Assembly: GCA_949752745.1 (NCBI GenBank)
Contig: OX457027.1
Location: 86,683,094 to 86,747,093 of the forward strand
Length of the DNA: 64,000 nt
Reading direction: 5' to 3'
Origin: Protula sp. h YS-2021
Lineage: Eukaryota > Annelida > Polychaeta > Sabellida > Serpulidae
Shown here piece after piece: positions 10,266-17,947 of this stretch (positions are counted from its first letter, which is position 1; each line of letters opens with the position of its first letter). Below the pieces are notes generated by a model. That model was not told the DNA's origin. It saw only the letters and a program-made list of their open reading frames with translations, and ran no database searches. Made by a program: the position numbers and the translations under genes.

Positions 10266-10921
10266 AGCCACGACCCCCCCCCCCCCTCGAAATTGTGATT
10301 TTTGCATATTTATCCGTTTCAGACGATTCTGAACATTTTTCATTTTTCGACCCCCCCCCCCTCGAAATTGTGATTTTTGCATATTTATCCGTTTCAGACG
10401 ATTCTGAACATTTTTCATTTTTCGACCCCCCCCCCCCTCGAAATTGTGATTTTTGCATATTTATCCGTTTCAGACGATTCTGAACATTTTTCATTTTTTC
10501 GACCCCCCCCCCCTCGAAATTGTGATTTTTGCATATTTATCCGTTTCAGACGATTCTGAACATTTTTCATTTTTTCGACCCCCCCCCCCCCCCCACCCTC
10601 GAAATTGTGATTTTTGCATATTTATCCGTTTCAGGCGATTCTGAACATTTTTCATTTTTTCGACCCCCCCCCCCCCACCCCCCCCCCCTCGAAATTGTGA
10701 TTTTTGCATATTTATCCGTTTCAGACGATTCTGAACATTTTTCATTTTTTCGACCCCCCCCCCCCTCGAAATTGTGATTTTTGCATATTTATCCGTTTCA
10801 GACGATTCTGAACATTTTTCATTTTTTCGACCCCCCCCCCCCCTCGAAATTGTGATTTTTGCATATTTATCCGTTTCAGACGATTCTGAACATTTTTCAT
10901 TTTTTCGACCCCCCCCCCCCC
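10266..10921. repeat. C-tract minisatellite, about 9 units of about 76 bp
   Basis: Each unit is a run of 9-18 C followed by a spacer containing TCGAAATTGTGATTTTTGCA, CCGTTTCAGACGATTCTGAA and a T-rich end. The spacers are almost identical while C-tract length varies. The open frames on both strands are by-products of the tandem repeat. The G-rich strand could form quadruplexes. The right arm carries a different poly-G array at 26655-26746. Confidence 0.9.
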
Positions 10922-10970
10922 CCTAGGCGAGCAACATTCTGTCAAGTCAGCTTCAGTTCCATCAGAGGGG

Positions 10971-11100
10971 TATATAAGGGATGAGCATACAGCAGTGACA
11001 GTCATTTCGGTGAGTGGAGCAAGGAAGTACAATTTGTAGAACTACAATTGGATCACATCAGATCAAGGGATGGCATCCAGTGACAACTATTTCGGTAAGT
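10971..11100 (+). promoter_or_regulatory. TATA module with conserved leader, left arm
   Basis: TATATAAGG at 10971-10979 is followed by GGATGAGCA, CAGTGACAGTCATTTCG and GGTGAGTG. A second module, with its TATA lost here, ends in TTCGGTAAGTG at 11091. Element 1 has both modules with intact TATA boxes. The GGT(A/G)AGT segment looks like a splice donor but lies only about 40 bp after the TATA, so it may instead be a downstream promoter element. Confidence 0.55.
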
Positions 11101-11470
11101 GTTTATTGAAACTTTATAAATAAAAAGTGAACTTTGTAAACAAACTTTGTAAACAAACTTTGGTTATTTGCTTAATTGAAACTTTGTAAAACAATACCTT
11201 TCGTTATACTTGGTCGATTTATATGAAAATTTCACCATTTGATTCAGTTTTATGTAAAGTTTTGTTATAAAGTAGTCATAGGCTATTTGCACAGCTGGCT
11301 GTATGCATTTTTACCGCCATTACAGTGCTTCTTCGCGGATGAATACCATTTGACAGACCATTTAACTTCACCGTCAGTTAACTTCACCGCTAGATGTCTC
11401 TGCTGTGTAGCAGTGCAGCTGTACAACTCGACAACTGTAAGTGAGACATTCATATACACAAGTAAAATTC

Positions 11471-11483
11471 TGCTGAGTCAGCA
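11471..11483. promoter_or_regulatory. T-MARE palindrome, left arm
   Basis: TGCTGAGTCAGCA is an exact T-MARE about 50 bp upstream of the TATA box at 11530. It is the mirror partner of the site at 25887-25899 in the right arm. Maf/AP-1 binding is inferred from the known consensus. Confidence 0.55.
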
Positions 11484-11529
11484 ATTTTTTAACAAAGTTA
11501 CACACCATATTTTGATTACATGGAAGTAG

Positions 11530-11538
11530 TATAAAAGC
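11530..11538 (+). promoter_or_regulatory. TATA box for the first plus-strand gene
   Basis: TATAAAAGC, 98 bp before the ATG at 11628. With a start site about 30 bp downstream, the methionine at 11550 would lie before or at the transcript start, which is why I choose 11628 for the first gene. Confidence 0.55.
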
Positions 11539-11627
11539 ATGAGTGAAACATGTCAACTAGTCAACTAGTAATACATTCTGTCAACAAGTCAACAAGTGGA
11601 TATTGTGTGACGAGAAAAGACTTGACA

Positions 11628-12062
11628 ATGTCGGCCTTACGTTTTCACAGATGTGTAGAGACCATGGATGACGTCTTCAAAGTGAATTATGCTGACTATG
11701 TGTTTTCAAAGCTTCCTGCTTTTGAATCGGATTGGATGCTGCAAGTGAAGAACTTACATCAGCATTGGGAAGCTGTTGGAAAGACCATTCCAAGAGATCG
11801 TTTCATCCGCTCGTTTCTACGTGAATGTGAAGATCTACATTTACCGTTAACTTATGACATTGATTTAGCATTTATCAACGTGAATACAATTTGGGCAGTT
11901 GAGCTCATGTTAGATGTGGCTGCAAGAATCATTTTACATTATGATGATGATGTTCCATTGAAGACGAATGTATCAGAGCTTGTCCGATTCAACCATGGAC
12001 GAGTTGAAGTGAATTCAAAACTTTGCAAGTTCTTTGCTGACTCAGCAGATAGTTGGGTCTAA
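11628..12062 (+). CDS. Unknown Polinton protein, 144 aa
   Basis: I do not recognise this protein. It is mixed alpha/beta by appearance, with several Trp and acidic residues, no Cys cluster and no membrane segment. It is the first gene inside the left arm, behind a TATA box and a T-MARE, the position of early or accessory genes in adintovirus-like elements. A second T-MARE (12035-12047) lies inside its last codons. The frame can be extended to 11550, but that start is probably upstream of transcription. No paralogue is visible in the window. Confidence 0.55.
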   Translation: MSALRFHRCVETMDDVFKVNYADYVFSKLPAFESDWMLQVKNLHQHWEAVGKTIPRDRFIRSFLRECEDLHLPLTYDIDLAFINVNTIWAVELMLDVAARIILHYDDDVPLKTNVSELVRFNHGRVEVNSKLCKFFADSADSWV

Positions 12063-12142
12063 AAGGGAGTGGACTCAGCAGAGTGAAGTCATTTCTCAGC
12101 AGACAGTTGGAGGGAGTGCATCATCAGTACATTGTAGCAGCC

Positions 12143-12637
12143 ATGGAGAACAAGACAAGCAGCAGCAGCAGCAGCAGCAGCTTTAAAATTAGTGCTAACT
12201 TAACCATTACTGTGGAGCATGGAGAATATGGGCCATTTCTACGCATCACACGTGGAGAGAGATGGTGTGCTTATTCACCATCTTTGTGGAAGATTGTATG
12301 CCAAAGCTTGAAAAATTTACGTGACATTGGCTTCAAACTGTACTTAACGCAAACGAAGTGGCTTGAAGTCATTTCATACTTGGATATGCGCTATGTGAGT
12401 TTTGTGCGCACGTCACGGTTTGAAGGGAAAGAATACACACATCACATCAACATGAATGATGGTGAATGGGAGACACTGCTTCAGGAGATGGACAACATCA
12501 ACTCAGCCCTATCACCATGTGAGGAATGTCATGACAAGAAAACGATCATCAAGCTGCAAAAGGATGGTCGGATGAAGGTGTCAAAGCTATCCAAGAAAAG
12601 GCTGGCTGAAGTTCAGTTGGAGAACATGAACGTATAA
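12143..12637 (+). CDS. PC4-like tandem-domain protein (e)
   Basis: This 164-aa protein has a Ser run near the N-terminus (residues 6-13) and then two PC4-like halves. The first is ANLTITVEHGEYGPFLRITR with helix PSLWKIVCQSLKNL. The second is YLDMRYVSFVRTS followed by NMNDGEWETLLQEMDNI. The pattern aligns with gene d on the other strand (20546-20920): NLT..., TRG, VSF..., N(L/M)...EW..L. Two domains in one chain could act as an intramolecular PC4 dimer. A CEECH motif near residue 131 starts a basic tail. Directly behind the TAA the same frame continues into a Cys-rich region. Confidence 0.65.
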   Translation: MENKTSSSSSSSSFKISANLTITVEHGEYGPFLRITRGERWCAYSPSLWKIVCQSLKNLRDIGFKLYLTQTKWLEVISYLDMRYVSFVRTSRFEGKEYTHHINMNDGEWETLLQEMDNINSALSPCEECHDKKTIIKLQKDGRMKVSKLSKKRLAEVQLENMNV

Positions 12638-12787
12638 AATCAACTTGGACTTACCTGTGACTATTGCGGTGCTTGTGGATATGTGGAGGATTATCATTGC
12701 CACTGCCACAAGTATAATTGCAAGTTGTGTGAACCAAGCAACTTCTGCGACAAGTGTGGAGTACTTAAAGTCAGTGAAGCAAAGTAA
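12638..12787 (+). other. In-frame Cys-rich extension behind a stop codon
   Basis: After the TAA of the previous gene the same frame stays open for 49 codons without an ATG. It encodes a dense Cys/His pattern: CDYCGACG, HCHCH, CKLC, CDKC. That is typical of a zinc-binding module. It could be a lost domain after a nonsense mutation, a readthrough extension, or an exon joined by splicing. TAA followed by A is not a known leaky context, so a recent nonsense change is the simplest reading. Confidence 0.5.
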
Positions 12788-12811
12788 AAGCCCACAAGAC
12801 ACTGAAACAAG

Positions 12812-13165
12812 ATGGACGTATGTTTTAAAAATGCTTATATTGACTTGATGATTGCTAAACTTGCTTGCTGTGGCACTCCAGACTATCAACTTTATCATTT
12901 GGATGCTTTTTGGGATGTTGTACATCATAGTCTTGATGTGATTGAACTGCATTCAAGATTTCTTGGAGAATGTCATAAAACTGGAATAGAAGAAGATCCT
13001 GACTTTGACTTTGATGCTGCACTTTATTCTGCTCGCACTGATGTGGAAGTATATTTCACCGTGGTTGATCATTTGAGAGATTGTTGTAAAGAAGCAGAGG
13101 AAACCGAGCAGCTTTATCAGGTAAGTTATATAAAACCTTTTTTAATCATGTTTATGACAACATAG
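12812..13165 (+). CDS. Unknown Polinton protein, about 117 aa, possible intron
   Basis: I do not recognise this protein. It is acidic and probably helical, with scattered Cys. Near its end CAG|GTAAGT (13120/13121) is a perfect splice donor, and a pyrimidine-rich TTTTTCTTACTAG acceptor lies at 13206. Removing this 86-nt segment would end the protein after about 105 residues. Without splicing it ends at 13165 after a hydrophobic tail (PFLIMFM). Confidence 0.45.
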   Translation: MDVCFKNAYIDLMIAKLACCGTPDYQLYHLDAFWDVVHHSLDVIELHSRFLGECHKTGIEEDPDFDFDAALYSARTDVEVYFTVVDHLRDCCKEAEETEQLYQVSYIKPFLIMFMTT

Positions 13166-13190
13166 TGAATTGTTTCTCAAAGACATAACC

Positions 13191-13322
13191 ATGTTTTTCT
13201 TACTAGCAAATTTAGTTTTATGTGAGTGGTTTCAACGTAAACAAAGAAAGAATATGATAGAAGAGGCAGCAAATATATTAAAAGATATTTTATTACAGGA
13301 AGAAACCGACATGTCAGAATAA
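13191..13322 (+). CDS. Small putative membrane peptide, 43 aa
   Basis: A short ATG-started frame begins MFFLLANLVLCEWF, a compact hydrophobic N-terminal segment, followed by a basic stretch (QRKQRK) and an acidic helix-like tail. This is the layout of a single-pass or signal-anchor peptide. It overlaps the possible splice acceptor at 13206, so it could also be intronic noise. It lies 15 nt upstream of the NADAR gene. Confidence 0.35.
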   Translation: MFFLLANLVLCEWFQRKQRKNMIEEAANILKDILLQEETDMSE

Positions 13323-13337
13323 AGAAGCAAAGTCAAC

Positions 13338-13775
13338 ATGGAGAATCTTGTACTATTCAGCGGTCATAAGGACGTTCTTTCAAATATGTTTCCAACACGA
13401 CTTGAAAAGTATGGACATGTGTTCAACTCAAGTGAAGCTTTGTATCAATATGAGAAAGCAGTGTTTCATCACCGTCCAGATATTGCTTCAGCCATTGTGT
13501 CATCCAGAAATGGATATGAAGCGAAACGTATTGCTAAAGGGATAAAACCATGTCCTTTATGGCATACAGTGAAGAGAAGCAAAATGCAAGATGTTTTACA
13601 AGTCAAACTGGATCAGTGTGTATTGTTTCGCAACAAGTTGAAAGAATGTAAAGACAAAACTTTAGTTGAAGCAACGTATGATCATTGGTGGGGAGCTGGT
13701 GTGAAACAAGTGTCATCTGAATATCCTGGTCAGAATATCATGGGAAAGTTGTTAGAACTGTTGTGTGAGGGTTAG
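13338..13775 (+). CDS. NADAR (YbiA/DUF1768-like) domain protein
   Basis: This 145-aa protein is one complete NADAR domain. Family hallmarks are visible in order: FSGHKDVLSN (residues 7-16), FNSSEALYQYEKA (29-41), EAKRIAKGIK (61-70), W75 with KRSKMQDVLQVK (79-90), WWGAGV (117-122) and PGQNIMGKLLELL (130-142). Length fits the family (about 150). Known members act on ADP-ribose-linked substrates: some bacterial ones remove ADP-ribose from guanine in DNA and neutralise partner toxins, and YbiA acts on riboflavin intermediates. In a virus-like element, removal of host-added ADP-ribose is an attractive inference. No partner toxin is visible nearby. Confidence 0.87.
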   Translation: MENLVLFSGHKDVLSNMFPTRLEKYGHVFNSSEALYQYEKAVFHHRPDIASAIVSSRNGYEAKRIAKGIKPCPLWHTVKRSKMQDVLQVKLDQCVLFRNKLKECKDKTLVEATYDHWWGAGVKQVSSEYPGQNIMGKLLELLCEG

Positions 13776-13885
13776 AGACTTTTTCATTTGCTTGCCAACC
13801 GTCATGGTGTGCAGACGTGTGAACATGTAAATTTGAAGTATGTTTAACTTGTGTTGCATTGATTCAAGACTCACAAGACTGCACA

Positions 13886-14218
13886 ATGGCGGACATGACA
13901 CTGAGACAATATATTGTGCAAAAAGCTTATTGTGAAGAAATGTTATCCGCTGTAAAAAAGTTTGCCTATTTAGTCTGTCCTGCTTGTCAACATGAAGAGT
14001 GTCAAGAACATACTTGTCATTTTGCATCTGTTTATACATATTGGAATGAAGCTAAATATTACATGCATTTAGATAAAGTGTTAGAGAATGCAAATCAACG
14101 TTGTGAGAAATATGGTGTAGATGCTATTACATTGGATGAACTCAGTCATTGGTTAGTGTTCATTGAAGACCAATGGTCTCCAGTGATTCATACCATTGTA
14201 TCTATACTTGATTTGTAA
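13886..14218 (+). CDS. Unknown Polinton protein with Cys/His cluster, 110 aa
   Basis: I do not recognise this protein. It starts MADMTLRQY and contains CPACQHEECQEHTCHF around residues 32-47, a likely zinc-binding loop. Helical stretches rich in Tyr, Trp and acidic residues flank it. A start upstream at 13859 is not an ATG. It lies between the NADAR gene and the integrase and ends 108 bp before the integrase ATG. Confidence 0.55.
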   Translation: MADMTLRQYIVQKAYCEEMLSAVKKFAYLVCPACQHEECQEHTCHFASVYTYWNEAKYYMHLDKVLENANQRCEKYGVDAITLDELSHWLVFIEDQWSPVIHTIVSILDL

Positions 14219-14273
14219 AAAAAAACTTGTTAGTTAAGTTATAAATGCATGTTAGTTAAGTGATGTTGGTTGA

Positions 14274-14287
14274 GTTATAAAATAAAA
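14274..14287 (+). promoter_or_regulatory. Probable TATA element of the integrase/capsid gene block
   Basis: TTATAAAATAAAAG lies about 50 bp before the integrase ATG, behind two GTTAGTTAAGT motifs (14229 and 14251) like those following the protease gene. It is the last non-coding gap of any size before a run of nine tightly packed genes, so it may drive the late block. Confidence 0.4.
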
Positions 14288-14326
14288 GCTGTTCTGTTGA
14301 GAAGGTGGTTTTCATTCGGTGTGACC

Positions 14327-15430
14327 ATGTCGACGTGGAAAGACTACTTGACTGATATTTACTTCAAACCTGGACAGCCTGGAGCATTTGCTGGTCCTTA
14401 CAAACTGTATCACATCTTACGAAAACATAATCAACCAGTCACACATTCACAAGTGAAGAAATGGTTGCAGGATCAAGATGCTTTCAGTTTACTCCAACCT
14501 GTCAAATACAGGTTCAAAAGACAACGTGTCATTACACGTGGTATTGATGATATGTGGGATATTGATTTGGCTGATATGGGAAACATAGCTCCCTATAATG
14601 ATGACATACGCTTTTTACTCATTGTCATTGATGTGTTTTCCAAATATGTCTGGGTACAGCCAATACCTAATAAATCACATACCAGCGTCATACAAGCTTT
14701 CCAAAAGATTTTTCATGACACACGACGAAGACCGCGAACTCTAAGGTCTGATAAAGGAACAGAATTTAAAAACAGATGGGTAAAAGCATTTTTGAAGAAA
14801 GAAGGCATTCATGCTTATACCACAAAGAATGAAACCAAAGCCAACTTTGCTGAAAGAGTCATTCGTACTCTAAAGGGAATGATGTATCGGTATTTTCTAC
14901 ATAATCAAACTTACCGTTATTTAGACATTCTTCCAGACTTGGTGTACAATTACAACCATAGACCTCATGGTTCTCTTCCTAATAAATATGCTCCAGCCGA
15001 GATTCGTAAAGACAACGAATCAAAAGTGTGGAAGTATATGTATGTCGACAAACTGAAATTGAAACCTAAGAAGAAGAAGAAGAAGTACAAATTTAACACT
15101 GGTGATCATGTTCGCATTTCTCACATTAAATATGTGTTTCAACGGGATTATCACATCAAATGGACGCAAGAAGTCTTCATTGTCACACATCGTTGTAAGA
15201 AGCAAGGAATACATTTATATCGTGTGAAAGACTTTTTAGACGAAGATATTGATGGTCATTTCTATGAAGAAGAACTGCAGAAAGTGACCAAAGATATTGA
15301 ATCTATTTATAGAATTGAAAAAGTCTTGAAAACACGTAAAAGACGAGGTGTGAAAGAATTATTTGTCAAGTGGTTAGGTTGGCCAAACAAGTTTAACAGT
15401 TGGGTGAAAGAAACAGACATTCAACAATGA
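14327..15430 (+). CDS. Retrovirus-like integrase with chromodomain
   Basis: This 367-aa protein joins the element's ends to host DNA and explains the 6-bp TSD. The catalytic core (about residues 70-230) has D80 in WDIDL, D142 in SDKGTEF and E176 in FAERV, the DDE triad of the rve family. A basic Lys-rich stretch (245-256) and a beta-rich region follow. A C-terminal chromodomain (about 328-366) shows YRIEKVLKTR, FVKWLGW and SWVKE. The chromodomain is a known Polinton feature that can steer integration to modified chromatin. The ATG at 14327 is preferred over an upstream TTG at 14270. Its TGA overlaps the ATPase ATG (ATGA). Confidence 0.95.
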   Translation: MSTWKDYLTDIYFKPGQPGAFAGPYKLYHILRKHNQPVTHSQVKKWLQDQDAFSLLQPVKYRFKRQRVITRGIDDMWDIDLADMGNIAPYNDDIRFLLIVIDVFSKYVWVQPIPNKSHTSVIQAFQKIFHDTRRRPRTLRSDKGTEFKNRWVKAFLKKEGIHAYTTKNETKANFAERVIRTLKGMMYRYFLHNQTYRYLDILPDLVYNYNHRPHGSLPNKYAPAEIRKDNESKVWKYMYVDKLKLKPKKKKKKYKFNTGDHVRISHIKYVFQRDYHIKWTQEVFIVTHRCKKQGIHLYRVKDFLDEDIDGHFYEEELQKVTKDIESIYRIEKVLKTRKRRGVKELFVKWLGWPNKFNSWVKETDIQQ

Positions 15431-16086
15431 AGCATCCATTTACATGTTTGGTCTCTGGACCTACAGGCAGTGGCAAAACGTCTCTGGTGAAGGAAATTCT
15501 AGAACAAAAGTTGATTCAACCCTCTCCAAAAAGCATTTTATGGCTCTATGCAGCAGATCAGCCTTTGTACAAGGGAATGAAAGGCGTGGAATTTTACCAA
15601 GGCATTCCAGATGACATTGAAGAGCGTTTTAACCCGAAGAAACCAAACTTACTTATCATTGATGACTTAATGACGAAATGCCATAGTGATGAGCGTATGA
15701 CACGTCTCTTTAGTGTTGGCAGCAGTCATCAAAATCTAAGCATTATTTTTATTGTGCATAATTTATTCCATCATGGGAAAGAGATGCGAAATATTAGTTT
15801 GAATACACATTATATCATTCTGTTTAAAAATCCGAGAGACAGTCAACAAATTAGCACATTGGCGCGGCAAATGTATCCTAGAAGATCTCAATTTCTCATA
15901 GAAGCCTATCAAGATGCTACTAGCAAACCTCATGGTTATTTATTCATTGATTTAAAACCAAAGACAAATGATCAACTACGTATTCGTACAGGCATTTTAC
16001 CAAAAGATACACATTATGTATATATTGATAAAGCAGTGTATGAACAAGAACCAAGTCATTTAACCATTCGCAGTCAAGATGTCTAA
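15427..16086 (+). CDS. Packaging ATPase (FtsK/HerA, A32-like)
   Basis: This 219-aa ATPase is expected to pump the genome into capsids. Walker A is GPTGSGKT at residues 11-18, and Walker B is LLIIDD ending at residue 80. A sensor-like segment (IFIVHNL) and an Arg-containing C-terminal part follow, as in Polinton and adenovirus-like or poxvirus A32-type ATPases. The start ATG overlaps the integrase stop. The following gene starts 8 nt before its end, so this looks like one tightly packed late block. Confidence 0.92.
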   Translation: MKHPFTCLVSGPTGSGKTSLVKEILEQKLIQPSPKSILWLYAADQPLYKGMKGVEFYQGIPDDIEERFNPKKPNLLIIDDLMTKCHSDERMTRLFSVGSSHQNLSIIFIVHNLFHHGKEMRNISLNTHYIILFKNPRDSQQISTLARQMYPRRSQFLIEAYQDATSKPHGYLFIDLKPKTNDQLRIRTGILPKDTHYVYIDKAVYEQEPSHLTIRSQDV

Positions 16087-16405
16087 ACGTATTCGAGCGA
16101 ACCAGCCGTTTCTTCATTTGCTTGCACGCAGTGGGCCTAAACGACGTAAATCCTTGCTACAGCAAGCTACAAAGGAGGAATTAACAAGCTTGTTTGAAAT
16201 TTGTTTGAATATATTGCAAGGACATTTACCCTTAAGCTCAAAACGGTTTAAGGAATTTAAACGTGAACGTCATACGCTACGTACTCTAGCAGATAAGAAG
16301 ATATCCCTTCGACGAAAAAAGAAGTTGATTAATCAGAAAGGAGGATTCATTGGAGTTATTGCTAGATTGGCATTGCCCTTGTTAGCCAAACTACTGCTAA
16401 AATGA
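16079..16405 (+). CDS. Basic protein with hydrophobic C-terminus, 108 aa
   Basis: The N-terminal two thirds are strongly basic and helical (PKRRKSLLQQ, KRFKEFKRER, RRKKKL). The C-terminus is GGFIGVIARLALPLLAKLLLK, an amphipathic or membrane-active segment. This layout recurs in Polintons and resembles a minor virion protein with DNA-binding and membrane-lytic parts, but I cannot assign it firmly. It overlaps both neighbours by a few bases. Confidence 0.7.
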   Translation: MSKRIRANQPFLHLLARSGPKRRKSLLQQATKEELTSLFEICLNILQGHLPLSSKRFKEFKRERHTLRTLADKKISLRRKKKLINQKGGFIGVIARLALPLLAKLLLK

Positions 16406-16983
16406 AACATACGATGAAAATGGTCCTCATTCCTGAATATGAATATAAAATGTTGCTAGAAAAGAAGGGTAAAGATGGTGAAATCAAAACGAAAGTGAAT
16501 AAACTTTTACGTGGGAAACGAACACGTGAAAAGGTTATTGAAATGTCTCAACTTCTTGGTCGTCATTTACGAACAAGTCAGTCTAGACAGCAAAAGCCCT
16601 CATCATCATCATCACCACCTGAAAAGCCAGAAAAGCTAGTGTTAAGTCATTTTCAACCTATCTATCATGGAAAAATAACACAACTTTTAGCCGAACTGAA
16701 GAAATATGGTACAACATGGTCAGAGAAGAATGAACTTGTGTTGAAAACGGGCGATATTATAGCAAATTCCAACATGGTTGATTTGATGAAAGAAGCATTG
16801 GTGGCGACAAGAAGAAAAGAACGAGTCAAACCACCACATGGTTGGCATCCATTTATCCAGGAAATTGTTGATGCTAATATTCCAAAAACAATGTTTAGTA
16901 AAAAGACCACTCGTGACGACATTACAACAGAAATGAAACAACGTCAACAAAGACAGTTTCCTGAAGGATGGGAAAATTTTTAA
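16402..16983 (+). CDS. Conserved-type Polinton protein of unknown function, 193 aa
   Basis: A basic N-terminal region (about 1-75, ending in a Ser/Pro-rich linker) precedes a compact C-terminal half. That half contains SEKNELVLKTGDIIANSNMV, RVKPPHGWHPFIQEIV and FPEGWENF. The general pattern recurs in Polintons, but the function is not known to me. It overlaps the previous gene by 4 nt and the next by 16 nt. A structural or assembly role is inferred only from its place in the capsid block. Confidence 0.65.
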   Translation: MKHTMKMVLIPEYEYKMLLEKKGKDGEIKTKVNKLLRGKRTREKVIEMSQLLGRHLRTSQSRQQKPSSSSSPPEKPEKLVLSHFQPIYHGKITQLLAELKKYGTTWSEKNELVLKTGDIIANSNMVDLMKEALVATRRKERVKPPHGWHPFIQEIVDANIPKTMFSKKTTRDDITTEMKQRQQRQFPEGWENF

Positions 16984-17186
16984 CATGGCTGAAAGAGCTA
17001 TGTTGTTGTTGTGGTCAAGACACAACTATTCCTGTGAAAATAAGATGTGTGATTGCTTGTTGTGAAGGAGAAGTCATAGATCATCTAGATCATCATCATG
17101 ATGTAAAAGATCATTTACATACTTGGTCGAATGGCGCGCGCTGTCCTGAGGTATATAGACAACGTCAACGCAACTATACCATTTAG
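16968..17186 (+). CDS. Small protein with myristoylation and palmitoylation motifs, 72 aa
   Basis: The protein begins MGKFLTWLKELCCCC. Gly2 with Thr6 fits the N-myristoylation pattern MGxxx(S/T), and the Cys cluster at residues 12-15 is a typical palmitoylation site. A His/Asp-rich stretch (IDHLDHHHDVKDHLH) and a basic tail follow. No membrane span is present, so dual lipidation would anchor it to membranes. It overlaps the previous gene by 16 nt and ends 8 nt before the penton-like gene. A role in assembly or exit at membranes is inference. Confidence 0.55.
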   Translation: MGKFLTWLKELCCCCGQDTTIPVKIRCVIACCEGEVIDHLDHHHDVKDHLHTWSNGARCPEVYRQRQRNYTI

Positions 17187-17194
17187 TTAGCATC

Positions 17195-17947
17195 ATGGAG
17201 TCGACAAGCTTTTACATCACTTTGCCTAGCAATGCGAGTATGACCTATTATCCCAACAACAAGGCTTCGAATTATCAAATTCGTATGCCTCGAACCATAT
17301 ATCTGAATGGAAAATATGAAGTGGCTTTAGCTGAAATTCAATATCCACATACATGGACAACGATGAGACAGGGCATGAACTATTCTATTGGGTATCGACA
17401 AATAGATACATTTGGCATTTGGCATGTTAATATTCCTTATGGGTACTATAGAACCATACAAGAACTATGTGAGGCAGTCAATGAAGAAGCGGCTAACCCC
17501 GATGACCCGAAACAACCTATTCGGCTAAAGTATGATAAGATTAGACGACGTGTGTTTCTATTTCTCGATGATGGTCTTGAAGTGTCCTTTTCCACTGGAT
17601 TGGCTGAGATTTTAGGATTTATCCCAGAGCAATGGTATACTGAAGCGTGTGCAGCTGAACATAAAGCGGATGTGAAACAGGGATTTTATACACTGTATGT
17701 GTATTGTAGCATTTGTGAACCACAAGTTGTTGGGGATTATTATGTGCCGTTACTACGTTCTGTTGGGATACAAGGCCATGATGGTGACATTATCATGAAA
17801 ACGTACGGCGAACCGCATTATGTTCCTGTAAACACGTCCAAATTTGACGTGATAGAAATGAATATTAAGGACGACACAGGCCATACTGTTCCATTTCAAA
17901 CTGGAAAGGTGATCTGTAAACTTCATTTTCGACCAAAAGCATTATGA
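17195..17947 (+). CDS. Penton-like minor capsid protein
   Basis: This 250-aa protein fits the single jelly-roll vertex protein of Polintons and adintoviruses. It is beta-rich, starts FYITLPSNASMTYYPNN and contains the typical RMPRTIYLNGKYEVALAEIQ near residue 30. It ends with a strand segment (VICKLHFRPKA). The order penton, pX/pVI-like, major capsid, protease is what these elements usually show. The next gene starts 4 nt before its end. Confidence 0.85.
   Translation: MESTSFYITLPSNASMTYYPNNKASNYQIRMPRTIYLNGKYEVALAEIQYPHTWTTMRQGMNYSIGYRQIDTFGIWHVNIPYGYYRTIQELCEAVNEEAANPDDPKQPIRLKYDKIRRRVFLFLDDGLEVSFSTGLAEILGFIPEQWYTEACAAEHKADVKQGFYTLYVYCSICEPQVVGDYYVPLLRSVGIQGHDGDIIMKTYGEPHYVPVNTSKFDVIEMNIKDDTGHTVPFQTGKVICKLHFRPKAL

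Larger units (their letters stand above)
9886..11580. repeat. Left arm / TIR of element 2
   Basis: In order: the AGTAGGGT tip; a CRE/ETS array (9917-10110); a short unique stretch; a C-tract array (10266-10921); GCGAGCAACAT and TATA modules (10922-11100); a few TTTGTAAACAAAC units; one 160-bp unit; and an inner block (11330-11580). The inner block is a near-exact inverted copy of 25772-26043. The tip plus unique stretch inversely matches 26740-27254. The middle parts of the two arms differ. Confidence 0.9.

Noticed and set aside
10204..11032. Frames over the C-tract minisatellite on both strands
   Set aside because: Periodic translation of the 76-bp unit. Variable C-tract length would shift the frame between copies.
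13121..13206. Splicing that would fuse the 12812 gene to the small membrane peptide
   Set aside because: With the best donor and acceptor the joined frame stops after two codons (CAA ATT TAG), so no fusion results.
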